DNA of 61,324 nt from an uncultured Lachnospiraceae bacterium (GCA_947382415.1 CANCYO010000011.1:1-61324); one strand, 5' to 3'; counted from the stretch's first letter, positions 18,701 to 26,355 are shown. Numbers and translations are program-made. Notes: a model not told the origin generated them from the letters alone.

Positions 18701-20363
18701 TCATAACAAAGACGATTACAGTGAGTATTTCCACAGTGACAATTCGGATTATATCATTGTGGACAAAAGTAATGTGGTTCAGCTTACGGTGAAACCTCAC
18801 ACCCACAGCCTGACCCAGACGCCCGCGAAAGCCGCCACCTGCACGGAGGATGGAAACAAGGCATATTATGTCTGCGGTGGCGAAGGGGGCTGTGGGAAGT
18901 GGTTCACGGACGCGGCGGGGACACAGGAGATCACGGACAAGAGCAGCGTGGTCATCTCCAGGACAGGACATGACTATGGAACCACATGGAGCTACAAGGG
19001 GGCGGACGGACATGCCCATGAATGTCAAAACTGCGACGCGCATGATACCGTCCAGCCTCACACACCGGGAGCGGCTGCAACAGCGACAACGCCCCAGACC
19101 TGTACAGTGTGCGGGTATATCATTACACCGGCAATCGGACACACCCACAGCCTGACCCAGACGCCCGCCAAGTCCGCCACCTGCACGGAGGACGGCAATA
19201 AAGCATATTATGTCTGCGGCGGTGAAGGGGGTTGCGGGAAGTGGTTCTCGGACGCGGCAGGGACGCAGGAGATCACGGACAAGAGCAGCGTGGTCATCTC
19301 CAAAACAGGACATGATTATGACGAGACCACATGGAGCTACAAAGAAGCGGACGGACACGCCCATAAATGCCATAACTGTGATGCGCATGATACCGTCCAG
19401 CCTCACACACCGGGAGCGGCGGCGACAGCGACGACGCCCCAGACCTGTACGGTATGTGGGTATATCATTGCACCTGCAACGGGAATTGAGTCGGGAACCG
19501 TTACCCCGGAGGTCAAGCCGGGAGCGAATGCTCCCGCAACCAGTATTTCCACTCCTGCGGCAGAGTTGGAAAATATGCTCCTGACGGAGGAAGAAAAGCA
19601 GCAGGTGCAGAACGGAACCAATGTCAGGATCGTCCTTGAAGTGCAGGATGCGGGAAATACCGTGAGCAGCGCGGATAAAAAGAGTATCAAAAAGGCGTTA
19701 AACGGTTTTGGTGTGGGACAGTATTTGAATATTGATCTGTATAAGCTGATCGGGGAGAACCGCACTGATATCACCGAGACGGCGAAGAAGATCAAAATTG
19801 TCGTTACCGTGCCAAACAGCCTGAAAAATACGAACGGCAGGAAGACAAGGACGTTCGCGGTCATTCGGGTACATGACGGCAAGACGGAGCGTTTGGAGGA
19901 TTTGGACAGCAGCGCTGAAACCATTACCATAGAGACAGACCGTTTCTCCACTTATGCAATTGTTTATAAAGATAAGACAAACGGCGGCAGTAGCGGGGGA
20001 AACAGGGAAGATGATGATAACGATGCCGGCGACGATGATAACATTGGCGGCGGGAACGATACGAAACAGGCTTCTGTAAAGGACAGTGAGCCCAAGACCG
20101 GGGACTCCGCGCCCATAGAGCTGTACGCCACGCTTGCCATGATCGCGGGCTTCTCCTATCTGCTCCTGTATTTTACGGACCGAAAGAGAGGCATGACGGA
20201 AGAAACGAAAAAAGAGCTTGTCTCCCGGCTTGTCGGATGGGCGAAACGGGGCGGAAGGATCAGAAAGTGTCTTGCGCTTGCCGCAATCTTTGTCCTGCTG
20301 GTATATTATCACAGCATTGGTAAAAGAACGTGCACAGAATGGAAAGAAATTTATGGAGAATAA
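15768..20363 (+). CDS. Large cell-surface repeat protein
   Basis: A 1531-residue exported protein. Residues 1-37 form a signal peptide (basic start, Leu/Ala/Val core). Two long regions (about 120-420 and 750-1000) contain GNYYLT and repeated GGTF/GGKISGN-type turns typical of right-handed beta-helix folds. Between and after them are short Cys-rich modules with CxxC pairs (TCTVCG, CTVCKK, CTRCDDG), and near the end two 114-115-residue tandem copies. An acidic Asn/Gly/Asp linker leads to EPKTGD, a sortase-like motif variant, then a membrane helix, a basic cytoplasmic stretch and a second hydrophobic helix, ending in a short tail. A classical LPxTG protein would end after the first helix, so anchoring may differ. 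It follows the two-component genes and is probably their target or partner. No enzymatic motif is visible; an adhesin role is an inference. Confidence 0.85.
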   Translation: MRKGRGSLLQRMLAVLLAAVLVFSMTSDAASVTALANEPGGQYESTDERAGAAEEDGEGEIVSEYSQDGTELPEIAAMERAANMLQVAATHKHPVCGESCGHSDAPHTDVEWTALTQDSITAGEGGSDTINGVPFDYYTLSAGNYYLTGNITIDRVLRISDNDGEVNLCFNGHTITSTFNKTNNNIGSLLAYSKLNVCDCVGGGGLTNSGQYVLISRGTTSLYGGKFSGGDAVYVSGGTFTLDGAALEATRVAVNVQAYNKAIIKSGSATSSGSFTLEIYTTKTTGFTMSGGTVTNTRSSGSALWFSSDTVGTITGGTIIAQGSSGKGVAISGGTSVALSGSPAISGGGGDINVGKNSRITVNGLTAKYGIVYASPGNITEAAPVTFTVVAPDDYSEYFEASDALVKSGLALRKSAASGDGNEQTVEIYRPHKITHCAEVPATCTADGTGEYWKCTNKDCGKLFSDADGNTEITGIPVKSALGHNKEGSVAHKDATCTEAGVKGGSYCTRCDDGKSEAETVIPANGHVSDSGTVTTAPTCTSKGTETYTCTVCKKVLNTKELGATGHDYTWSITKTPTMTAGGTAAGVCENDNSHKETKTLPALTDTAFWTVGDKVEPTKDKDGSQAYISEYGTVTVTLPSHGKIVAAAKQIVEEALAGITATNTTTKESVQSAIDAALDEAVKTNEDLAGVTVAVGEFTKTEATESAEGSIRGSVSISRGEGADKATDNVSIDKPIAQLPVKHKHDDVSFTAWTKKDSLPTDAGNYYLTENVTLTETWIVPNGTTRLCLNGMTVSISSASDKKLSRLITIPVSATLNLYDCQNSGKITGEASGGVWNEGAFNMYGGKISGNTKANYGGGVRNIGTFEMYGGEISGNGAFYFGGGVYVDDGTFRMCGGKISGNTSDEGSGVSIYKGTFIVGGDAVISGNTYDGAENNVYLKDGQTIEIYTDTPLSGSASIGVTTKIAPTDGNPVSVTGHNKDDYSEYFHSDNSDYIIVDKSNVVQLTVKPHTHSLTQTPAKAATCTEDGNKAYYVCGGEGGCGKWFTDAAGTQEITDKSSVVISRTGHDYGTTWSYKGADGHAHECQNCDAHDTVQPHTPGAAATATTPQTCTVCGYIITPAIGHTHSLTQTPAKSATCTEDGNKAYYVCGGEGGCGKWFSDAAGTQEITDKSSVVISKTGHDYDETTWSYKEADGHAHKCHNCDAHDTVQPHTPGAAATATTPQTCTVCGYIIAPATGIESGTVTPEVKPGANAPATSISTPAAELENMLLTEEEKQQVQNGTNVRIVLEVQDAGNTVSSADKKSIKKALNGFGVGQYLNIDLYKLIGENRTDITETAKKIKIVVTVPNSLKNTNGRKTRTFAVIRVHDGKTERLEDLDSSAETITIETDRFSTYAIVYKDKTNGGSSGGNREDDDNDAGDDDNIGGGNDTKQASVKDSEPKTGDSAPIELYATLAMIAGFSYLLLYFTDRKRGMTEETKKELVSRLVGWAKRGGRIRKCLALAAIFVLLVYYHSIGKRTCTEWKEIYGE
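18801..19487 (+). repeat. Two tandem ~342-bp coding repeats
   Basis: The unit at 18801-19142 is repeated at 19143-19487 with few changes and one 3-bp insertion (GACGAG versus GGA near the middle). Each encodes a 114-115-residue module with one CxxC pair, starting THSLTQTPAK and ending TCTVCGYII. High DNA identity suggests a recent duplication or ongoing recombination, so copy number may differ between strains. Confidence 0.88.
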
Positions 20364-20418
20364 CAACCGTTAACGCAGCATAAGGGCAGAGACAGACCGC
20401 AGGGAATCAATCCAATGA

Positions 20419-20483
20419 TTTACTTTTGAGCCTTACTATGCTATACTATCAATGCTCAGCTTGCTGGGCATTGATAGTATAGC
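20419..20483 (+). promoter_or_regulatory. ychF promoter overlapping a long palindrome
   Basis: TTTACT (20419-20424), a 17-bp spacer and an extended -10 element TGC-TATACT (20439-20447) make a good sigma-A promoter. The -10 lies in the left arm of a perfect 16-bp inverted repeat, GCTATACTATCAATGC (20440-20455) and its complement (20468-20483), with a further CAGC/GCTG inner pairing. There is no U-tract, so it is unlikely to be a terminator. The DNA palindrome could be an operator, and the transcript would begin inside it. Confidence 0.65.
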
Positions 20484-20509
20484 TCTTGATAAAAGGAGAT
20501 TAAGATAAA

Positions 20510-21607
20510 ATGAAGCTGGGAATCATAGGTCTGCCCAATGTGGGAAAAAGTACGCTGTTCAATTCATTGACAAAGGCAGGAGCGGAATCCGCCAATTATC
20601 CCTTCTGCACCATCGATCCCAATGTGGGTGTGGTAGCGGTGCCTGATGAGCGCCTGAGACTTTTGGGGGATATGTATCACTCCAAAAAGGTGACCCCTGC
20701 GGTGATCGAATTTGTGGATATTGCGGGTCTTGTGAAAGGAGCTTCCAAAGGCGAGGGCCTGGGCAATCAGTTTCTGAGCAATATACGCGAGGTGGATGCC
20801 ATCGTGCATGTGGTGCGTTGCTTTGAGGATACAAATGTGGTGCATGTGGACGGCAGTGTGAATCCGCTGCGTGATATTGAGACCATCAATTTGGAATTGA
20901 TCTTCTCCGATCTGGAGATTCTGGAGAGAAGAATCTCCAAGGTAGCCAAGGCTGCCCGCATGGACAAGACTCTGGCAAGAGAGGAAGCGCTGCTTGCCCG
21001 TATCAAAGAGCATCTGGAGAGCGGTAAGATGGCAAAGAGCATGGAAGTGGAGGAGGAAGAGGATGCGGTACTTCTGCGCTCTTATAATCTTTTGACTTAT
21101 AAGCCGGTGATCTATGCCGCAAACGTGGCGGAGGAGGATCTTGCCGACGACGGAGCGGGCAATGAGATGGTGGCTGCCGTGCGTGAGTTCGCGGCGGGAG
21201 AACAGAGCGAGGTGTTTGTCGTATGCGCACAGATCGAGCAGGAGATCGCGGAACTGGAAGAGGAAGAAAAGGCTATGTTTCTGGAGGATATGGGAATTGA
21301 GAAATCCGGTCTGGACAAACTGATTGCGGCCAGTTATCAATTGTTGGGACTCATGAGTTTTCTGACTGCGGGGGAGGATGAGACCCGGGCCTGGACCATT
21401 AAGATCGGCACGAAAGCGCCCCAGGCAGCAGGTAAGATTCATTCTGATTTTGAGCGGGGCTTTATCAAGGCAGAGGTGGTCAATTATAAGGATCTGCTGG
21501 AGCAGGGTTCCCTTGCGGCGGCAAGAGAGAAGGGCCTTGTGGGGATGGAAGGCAAGGACTATGTGGTGAAGGACGGGGATGTGATCCTGTTTAGGTTTAA
21601 TGTATAA
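20510..21607 (+). CDS. ychF: Redox-regulated ATPase/GTPase YchF
   Basis: A 365-residue Obg-family P-loop protein that binds ATP in preference to GTP and associates with ribosomes. Motifs: GLPNVGKSTLFN (Walker A), DIAGLVKGASKGEGLGNQFL (switch and G3 region), a coiled-coil middle domain, and the C-terminal TGS domain starting near SFLTAGEDETRAW. The length and the ending (VILFRFNV) match the family exactly. AAAGGAG precedes the ATG. Confidence 0.97.
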   Translation: MKLGIIGLPNVGKSTLFNSLTKAGAESANYPFCTIDPNVGVVAVPDERLRLLGDMYHSKKVTPAVIEFVDIAGLVKGASKGEGLGNQFLSNIREVDAIVHVVRCFEDTNVVHVDGSVNPLRDIETINLELIFSDLEILERRISKVAKAARMDKTLAREEALLARIKEHLESGKMAKSMEVEEEEDAVLLRSYNLLTYKPVIYAANVAEEDLADDGAGNEMVAAVREFAAGEQSEVFVVCAQIEQEIAELEEEEKAMFLEDMGIEKSGLDKLIAASYQLLGLMSFLTAGEDETRAWTIKIGTKAPQAAGKIHSDFERGFIKAEVVNYKDLLEQGSLAAAREKGLVGMEGKDYVVKDGDVILFRFNV

Positions 21608-21644
21608 ATGTGTTAAATGTGGTTGAATGTTTAACAGGGCATGA

Positions 21645-21674
21645 TTTACAGATAGTATGGGGCTGTGTTATAAT
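21645..21674 (+). promoter_or_regulatory. Promoter of the first Rpn-type gene
   Basis: TTTACA (21645-21650), an 18-bp spacer and TATAAT (21669-21674) form a near-consensus sigma-A promoter 36 bp before the start codon. The second copy has the same -10 (22889-22894) and leader, but a weaker -35 because the upstream sequence is different. Confidence 0.65.
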
Positions 21675-21680
21675 CTGCTC

Positions 21681-22778
21681 ATAGAATTCCTCTGCGGAAG
21701 TGGAGGAGAGATGGAACACAGGAAAAAACGGAAACTACAGGAACTTACGATCAGGGACAATTTTATGTTCGGCGCGGTCATGTCGGACGAGGAGAACTGC
21801 CGCAGGCTGTTGGAACTGGTGCTGGACATTCCCATCAGAACGGTAAAGGTCAGCAAAGAGAAAAGCATCGTATATCATCCCGAGTATAAAGGTGTGCGTC
21901 TGGATGTCTATGCGGAGGATGAAGAGCATACGCACTATAATGTGGAGATGCAGGTTGCAAGAAAGCAGGAACTGGGCAGACGTTCCCGGTATTATCACAG
22001 TCAGATTGACATGGAACTGATGCTGAGCGGGGCGGATTATGCGGAGCTTTCGGATTCGTATGTTATATTTATTTGTGACTTTGACCCTTTTGGAGAGAAG
22101 AAGTACCGGTATACTTTTCAGAATCTTTGTATGGAAGACCGGGGACTGAGCCTGAGGGACGGCAGCACCACGGTTTTTCTGAATACGAGGGGAGAGAATC
22201 GGGAGGATGTGCCGGAGGCACTGGTGAGATTCCTGAAATTTGTGAGAACAGACGCGGAGGAGAGCACAAAGGATTTTGGCGATGGTTTTATCCTGCGGCT
22301 GCAGGACACAATTTGTGGGATTAAGAGCAGTCGGAAAATGGAGGAGCGTTTTATGATTTTGGAAGAAATGCTGAAGGATGAACGCGCAGAGGGCAGAGCG
22401 GAAGGTATAGTGGAAGGTAAAGCTGAGGGTATTCTTTTGTTGCTGCAGGAGTTGGGAACCGTTTCCGATGAACTGGAAGAGCGTATCATGAGTGAGAAGG
22501 ATCCTGTGACACTGAACAAATATTTGAAGTGTGCTGCAAGAGTCAATTCAGTAGAGGAGTTTGTACACGAATTTGTATAAGCGGCGACTGTACAAGCGGC
22601 TATAGTATTGGTCATATAAACGTAATTTATCAACGAATTTGTCAGAAGACTGACTTTACAGATTTGTAGAGTTGGTTATCTGTGATTATCATGAAGCCTG
22701 TTCGGGCGTATTTTCAGAATCAAAAATGTTAGAGTTTGGCAGAACTAAAGAATCAATAAACAGCAGAGGAATTCTATA
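21681..22778 (+). mobile_element. Inverted-repeat-flanked Rpn cassette, copy 1 (candidate)
   Basis: A nuclease gene is bracketed by ATAGAATTCCTCTGC (21681-21695, in the 5' leader) and its reverse complement GCAGAGGAATTCTATA (22763-22778). The next nuclease gene is bracketed in the same way (22900-22915 and 23959-23974), although the DNA just inside the right repeats has diverged. This suggests that the repeats delimit a unit. No target-site duplication is obvious, so mobility is an inference. Confidence 0.45.
21711..22580 (+). CDS. Rpn-family PD-(D/E)XK nuclease / transposase-like protein, copy 1
   Basis: A 289-residue protein of the Rpn family (also annotated as PD-(D/E)XK nuclease family transposase). 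The N-terminal nuclease core has RLDVYAED with the catalytic Asp and NVEMQV with the E-x-Q/K catalytic pair; the C-terminus has an EGRAEG-type charged repeat followed by a helix. Known Rpn proteins cut DNA and promote RecA-independent recombination. The ATG at 21711 with TGGAGGAGAG is preferred over an upstream in-frame ATG at 21657. It is nearly identical to the gene at 22931; the main difference is a four-codon deletion in the EG-repeat of that copy. Confidence 0.85.
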   Translation: MEHRKKRKLQELTIRDNFMFGAVMSDEENCRRLLELVLDIPIRTVKVSKEKSIVYHPEYKGVRLDVYAEDEEHTHYNVEMQVARKQELGRRSRYYHSQIDMELMLSGADYAELSDSYVIFICDFDPFGEKKYRYTFQNLCMEDRGLSLRDGSTTVFLNTRGENREDVPEALVRFLKFVRTDAEESTKDFGDGFILRLQDTICGIKSSRKMEERFMILEEMLKDERAEGRAEGIVEGKAEGILLLLQELGTVSDELEERIMSEKDPVTLNKYLKCAARVNSVEEFVHEFV

Positions 22779-22899
22779 ACTAAAATATAAAACAAAGAAT
22801 AAAATGACAATCATTTGTTTTGTCATAAGACCATGAAACAAGAAATGAGTTGTAGAAGGAAATATTTGCAGGCGATACAATCCTGTGCTATAATCTGTT

Positions 22900-23974
22900 T
22901 ATAGAATTCCTCTGCGGAAGTGGAGGAGAGATGAAATACAGGAAAAAACGCAAACTGCAGGAACTTACGATCAGGGACAATTTTATGTTCGGGGCGGTCA
23001 TGTCGGACGAGGAAAACTGCCGCAGGCTGTTGGAACTGGTGCTGGACATTCCCATCAGAACGGTAAAGGTCAGCAAAGAGAAAAGCATCGTATATCATCC
23101 CGAGTATAAAGGCGTACGTCTGGATGTCTATGCTGAGGACGAGGAGCATACGCACTATAATGTGGAGATGCAGGTTGCAAGGAAACATGAACCGGGCAGA
23201 CGCTCCCGGTATTATCACAGTCAGATTGACATGGAACTGATGCTGAGCGGGACGGATTATGCGGAGCTTTCTGATTCGTATGTCATATTTATCTGTAACT
23301 TTGATCCTTTCGGAGAAAAGAAGTATCGATACACGTTTCAGAATCTTTGTCTGGAGAACCGGGGGCTGAGCCTGAAAGACGGCAGCACCACCGTTTTTCT
23401 GAATACAAGGGGAGAGAATCGGGAGGATGTGCCGGAGGCACTGGTGAGATTCCTGAAGTTTGTGAGAGCAGACGCAGAGGAGAGCACTAGGGATTTTGAC
23501 GATGGTTTTATCCAGCGGCTGCAGGATGCGATCCGCGGGATCAAGAGTAGCCGGGAAATGGAGGAGCGCTTTATGATTTTGGAAGAAATGCTGAAGGATG
23601 AACGCGCAGAAGGCAGAGTGGAAGGTAAAGCTGAGGGTATTCTTTTGCTGCTTCAGGAGCTTGGAACCGTTTCCAATGAACTGGAGGAGCGTATCATGAG
23701 CGAGAAGGATCCCGTGATTCTGAACAGGTATCTGAAATGTGCGGCAAGAGTAGACTCGGTAGAGGATTTTGTGCGAGAACTTACATAAGCGGCGTCAACA
23801 GTACAAACAGCTATAGTATTGGTAATATCAATGTAATTGTCTGAAGGCTGACTTTACAGATCTGTAGAGTTGGTTATCTGTGATTATCATGAAGCCCGTT
23901 CGGGCGCAATATCGCGAAATGAACAAATACGCAATATGTTACTAAAAAACTATTAATTGCAGGGGAATTCTATA
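22900..23974 (+). mobile_element. Inverted-repeat-flanked Rpn cassette, copy 2 (candidate)
   Basis: The left repeat TATAGAATTCCTCTGC (22900-22915) and the right repeat GCAGGGGAATTCTATA (23959-23974, one mismatch) enclose the second nuclease gene. The left repeat sits immediately before the ribosome binding site, so in mRNA the two ends could also pair as a panhandle. Confidence 0.45.
22931..23788 (+). CDS. Rpn-family PD-(D/E)XK nuclease / transposase-like protein, copy 2
   Basis: A 285-residue paralogue of the preceding gene, with the same catalytic residues (RLDVYAED, NVEMQV), the same leader and ribosome binding site, and mostly synonymous changes. The 3' flank is also duplicated: about 57 bp ending in a GCCCGTTCGGGC hairpin (23850-23906) matches 22651-22707. 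Both copies are full length, so both may be active. Copies of this family are commonly numerous in Lachnospiraceae genomes. Confidence 0.85.
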   Translation: MKYRKKRKLQELTIRDNFMFGAVMSDEENCRRLLELVLDIPIRTVKVSKEKSIVYHPEYKGVRLDVYAEDEEHTHYNVEMQVARKHEPGRRSRYYHSQIDMELMLSGTDYAELSDSYVIFICNFDPFGEKKYRYTFQNLCLENRGLSLKDGSTTVFLNTRGENREDVPEALVRFLKFVRADAEESTRDFDDGFIQRLQDAIRGIKSSREMEERFMILEEMLKDERAEGRVEGKAEGILLLLQELGTVSNELEERIMSEKDPVILNRYLKCAARVDSVEDFVRELT

Positions 23975-24164
23975 AGAGGATTTATGGTCATGTTAACATT
24001 TCCTGTGGTGGTGGAAATAGATCTGTATGCATAAAATTTATGTCAAAATCTTAAGAAATTTGGGAAAAAAATTAATTTTTTTAAAAAAAGTTTTAGAAAT
24101 TTATGAAAGTAAATGTGGTATGGGATAAATCCCCACTGCACCACATGTTGTGCTTTTCGACAAA
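23975..24164. other. AT-rich intergenic stretch before a terminator
   Basis: No gene is visible here. The region is dominated by A/T tracts (24050-24110). Near 24110-24150 a TGTGGTA/CACCACA pairing encloses a GGGATAAATCCCC hairpin. A small RNA ending at the terminator that follows is possible, but no clear promoter supports it. Confidence 0.3.
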
Positions 24165-24200
24165 AAAGCTCTCTGAAACCCGCATTCAGAGGGCTTTTTT
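24165..24200 (+). terminator. Rho-independent terminator upstream of mraZ
   Basis: AGCTCTCTGAA (24167-24177) pairs with TTCAGAGGGCT (24185-24195) across a short loop, followed by a run of T to 24200. It isolates the dcw cluster from transcription of the Rpn genes or of a small RNA upstream. Confidence 0.85.
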
Positions 24201-24235
24201 GCGCCTTTGGGTCAAAAAAACATGCTTGATTTTGC

Positions 24236-24264
24236 TTGCCAAACCATGTATTTTGTATTAAAAT
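24236..24264 (+). promoter_or_regulatory. Promoter of the mraZ/dcw operon
   Basis: TTGCCA (24236-24241), an exact 17-bp spacer and TAAAAT (24259-24264): five of six matches in each hexamer. Transcription would start near 24271, at the edge of the MraZ repeats, a good position for repression. Confidence 0.75.
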
Positions 24265-24271
24265 CAATACA

Positions 24272-24321
24272 AAAGTGGGTGGAAGTGGTGCAAAGTGTCA
24301 CAAAGTGGTGGATTAGTGTGG
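24272..24321 (+). promoter_or_regulatory. MraZ operator: five tandem decamers
   Basis: Five consecutive 10-bp units, AAAGTGGGTG, GAAGTGGTGC, AAAGTGTCAC, AAAGTGGTGG and ATTAGTGTGG, share the core AAAGTG or a close variant in exact helical phase. MraZ proteins are known to bind direct repeats with GTG or AAAGTG cores before their own gene. The position just downstream of the -10 element suggests autorepression. Confidence 0.8.
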
Positions 24322-24381
24322 CAGACTTAGGTGGCAGCGCATCCCTTCCGTGGCAGACCCGACTTTAAGGTGGTGATTGTT

Positions 24382-24813
24382 ATGTTCATGAGTGAGTACA
24401 ATCATACGGTAGACGCGAAAGGCAGGTTGATCATTCCCTCCAGGTTTCGAGAGGTTCTGGGCGAAGAGTTTGTGATTTCCAAGGGGATGGATGGCTGTTT
24501 ATTTGTCTACGCAAATGATGACTGGGCTGCTTTTGAACAGAAACTGACATCGCTGCCGATGACGAACAAAGAAGCGAGAAAGTTTGCCAGATTCTTTCTG
24601 GCGGGAGCTGCGCAGGTAGAACTGGATAAACAGGGAAGGATACTGTTGCCGCAGGCTTTGAGAGAGTTCGCGGAGTTGGATAAGGATGTGGTGCTGGTGG
24701 GTGTCGGCAGCCGCATCGAGATTTGGAGCAAAGAGAGATACGAGGCGGAAAGCGACGATGTGGATATGGATGACATCGCAGCTTCCATGGAAGAGCTGGG
24801 GCTGAGCATCTGA
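24382..24813 (+). CDS. mraZ: Transcriptional regulator MraZ
   Basis: A 143-residue AbrB-like regulator at the head of the dcw cluster. Two SpoVT/AbrB half-domains are visible, each with a DxxGR turn (VDAKGRLIIP and LDKQGRILLP). The start ATG at 24382 gives the family-typical MFM(S/G)EYNHT beginning and has AAGGTGGTG before it; an upstream in-frame start at 24331 would add an untypical extension. MraZ rings bind the decamer repeats upstream. Confidence 0.95.
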   Translation: MFMSEYNHTVDAKGRLIIPSRFREVLGEEFVISKGMDGCLFVYANDDWAAFEQKLTSLPMTNKEARKFARFFLAGAAQVELDKQGRILLPQALREFAELDKDVVLVGVGSRIEIWSKERYEAESDDVDMDDIAASMEELGLSI

Positions 24814-24869
24814 TTGAGAAATTAAGTGTCGGGCATCCGCAACTGAGCATCTCATACCGGGAGAAGCCT

Positions 24870-25799
24870 ATGGAATTCAAACATTACTCCGTTCTTCTTT
24901 CGGAGACCATTGAGCAATTGCATATCAGACCGGAGGGCGTTTATGTGGACGGTACGCTGGGAGGAGCGGGACATGCATCCGAGGTATGCAAAAGGCTTAC
25001 CACGGGCAGGTTCTATGGCTTTGATCAGGATGACGCGGCCATTGCGGCGGCGGGAGAGAGACTGGCAGTCTTCGGGGAGAAAGTCACGATCCTTCGGGAC
25101 AATTACTGCAACGCGAAGGCGGTGCTTCAAGGCCTGGGCGTGGAGGGTGTGGACGGCATTGTGTTGGATCTGGGAGTTTCCTCTTATCAGTTGGACACGG
25201 AGGAGAGAGGGTTTTCCTACCGCTATGATGCGCCTTTGGATATGCGGATGGACCGCAGACAGAGTCTTACGGCCAGAGAGATTGTGAATGATTATTCCGA
25301 GGCGGAGCTTTTTCATTTGATCCGGGATTACGGCGAGGATCCTTTCGCCAAAAATATAGCGAAGCATATTGTGCGGGCGAGAGCGGACAAGCCCATTGAG
25401 ACTACATTTGAGTTAAACGAGGTCATCAAGGCAGCCATCCCTGCGAAGATGAGGCAGAACGGGCATCCGTCCAAGCAGACCTTTCAGGCGATCCGCATTG
25501 CCTGCAACCGAGAACTGGAGGTGCTTAAAGGTTCGCTGGAGAATTTTATCGGGCTTTTGAATCCCGGCGGTAGATTGTGTATCATCACATTCCATTCGCT
25601 GGAGGACAGACTTGTGAAGAGCGCGTTCAGACAGGCGGAAAATCCCTGTACCTGTCCGCCGGAGTTTCCGGTCTGTGTGTGCGGCAAAAAGCCTCTTGGC
25701 AGGAGCGTCACGCGAAAGCCGATTCTGTCGTCCGAGAAGGAGCTTGAGGAAAACAGCCGCTCCAAGAGCGCGAAGCTGAGAGTATTTGAAAAGTATTGA
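24870..25799 (+). CDS. rsmH: 16S rRNA (cytosine-1402-N4)-methyltransferase RsmH
   Basis: A 309-residue SAM-dependent methyltransferase acting on the ribosomal P-site nucleotide C1402. Motifs: HYSVLLSETI at the start, DGTLGGAGHA (SAM loop), DLGVSSYQLD, and the C-terminal FHSLEDRLVK. The length is typical. The Cys-rich stretch CTCPPEFPVCVCGKK near the C-terminus is common in clostridial members. The stop is followed by four imperfect GTATTRA repeats before ftsL. Confidence 0.97.
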   Translation: MEFKHYSVLLSETIEQLHIRPEGVYVDGTLGGAGHASEVCKRLTTGRFYGFDQDDAAIAAAGERLAVFGEKVTILRDNYCNAKAVLQGLGVEGVDGIVLDLGVSSYQLDTEERGFSYRYDAPLDMRMDRRQSLTAREIVNDYSEAELFHLIRDYGEDPFAKNIAKHIVRARADKPIETTFELNEVIKAAIPAKMRQNGHPSKQTFQAIRIACNRELEVLKGSLENFIGLLNPGGRLCIITFHSLEDRLVKSAFRQAENPCTCPPEFPVCVCGKKPLGRSVTRKPILSSEKELEENSRSKSAKLRVFEKY

Positions 25800-25852
25800 G
25801 TGTATTGAAGTATTAAGCGTATTAAAATTTTGATTTGGAAGCAGGAAGAGTT

Positions 25853-26344
25853 ATGGCACAGACAAGAAGGGGCAGGACGTCCCGCAACACAAAAAACAGA
25901 ATAAGGAATGCCTCAAGAGAAAATCTTTATATTTATGACAGTGCCGCCCGTGACCTGCAGGTGCGCAGACAACTGGAGGAGGCGCCCAGAAGACAGCTGA
26001 GCAACGAGACCAGAAAGAATCGCGACAAGGCGCTTCACATGAATCTCGGTTATGTATTTTTCCTGATGGGCGCATTATGCGTCTGCGCGGTGGTTCTGCT
26101 CAATTATCTGCAGCTTCAGTCGGATATCACTACCACGGTGAAGAATATCTCCCGTCTGGAGAGCACACTGAATACAAAGCAGCTTGCCAACGAAGAGGAG
26201 TACAATCGGATCATCAGCAGTATCGATCTGGAGAACATCCGTAAGATCGCCATCGGTGAGCTGGGTATGAGTTATGCGCAGGAGGGACAGATCATCACAT
26301 ATGAGAGCACCGGATATGATTATATGCGCCGGGTGAGTGAGTAG
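25853..26344 (+). CDS. ftsL: FtsL-like cell-division protein
   Basis: A 163-residue single-pass membrane protein. A long basic cytoplasmic N-terminus (about 65 residues) precedes one membrane helix (VFFLMGALCVCAVVLLNYLQ) and an extracellular coiled coil rich in Leu/Ile heptads. The small size, topology and place between rsmH and the PBP gene identify it as FtsL, since the sequence itself is poorly conserved. ATG at 25853 with CAGGAAGAG is preferred over an upstream start at 25835. It stabilises DivIB and DivIC and activates FtsW with its PBP. Confidence 0.82.
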   Translation: MAQTRRGRTSRNTKNRIRNASRENLYIYDSAARDLQVRRQLEEAPRRQLSNETRKNRDKALHMNLGYVFFLMGALCVCAVVLLNYLQLQSDITTTVKNISRLESTLNTKQLANEEEYNRIISSIDLENIRKIAIGELGMSYAQEGQIITYESTGYDYMRRVSE

Positions 26345-26355
26345 AAAGGCAGAAG

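Noticed and set aside
17961..19406. Long minus-strand open frame (about 480 codons) opposite the surface-protein gene
   Set aside because: It is a shadow of the repeat-rich coding sequence; no ribosome binding site and the translation is Arg/Cys/His-rich and repetitive without a domain.
20440..20483. Long hairpin before ychF as a rho-independent terminator
   Set aside because: It is followed by TCTTGAT rather than a T-run, and a good promoter -10 lies in its left arm.
22118..22633. Ser-rich minus-strand open frames opposite the Rpn genes
   Set aside because: They mirror the coding strand of both copies and show no start signals.
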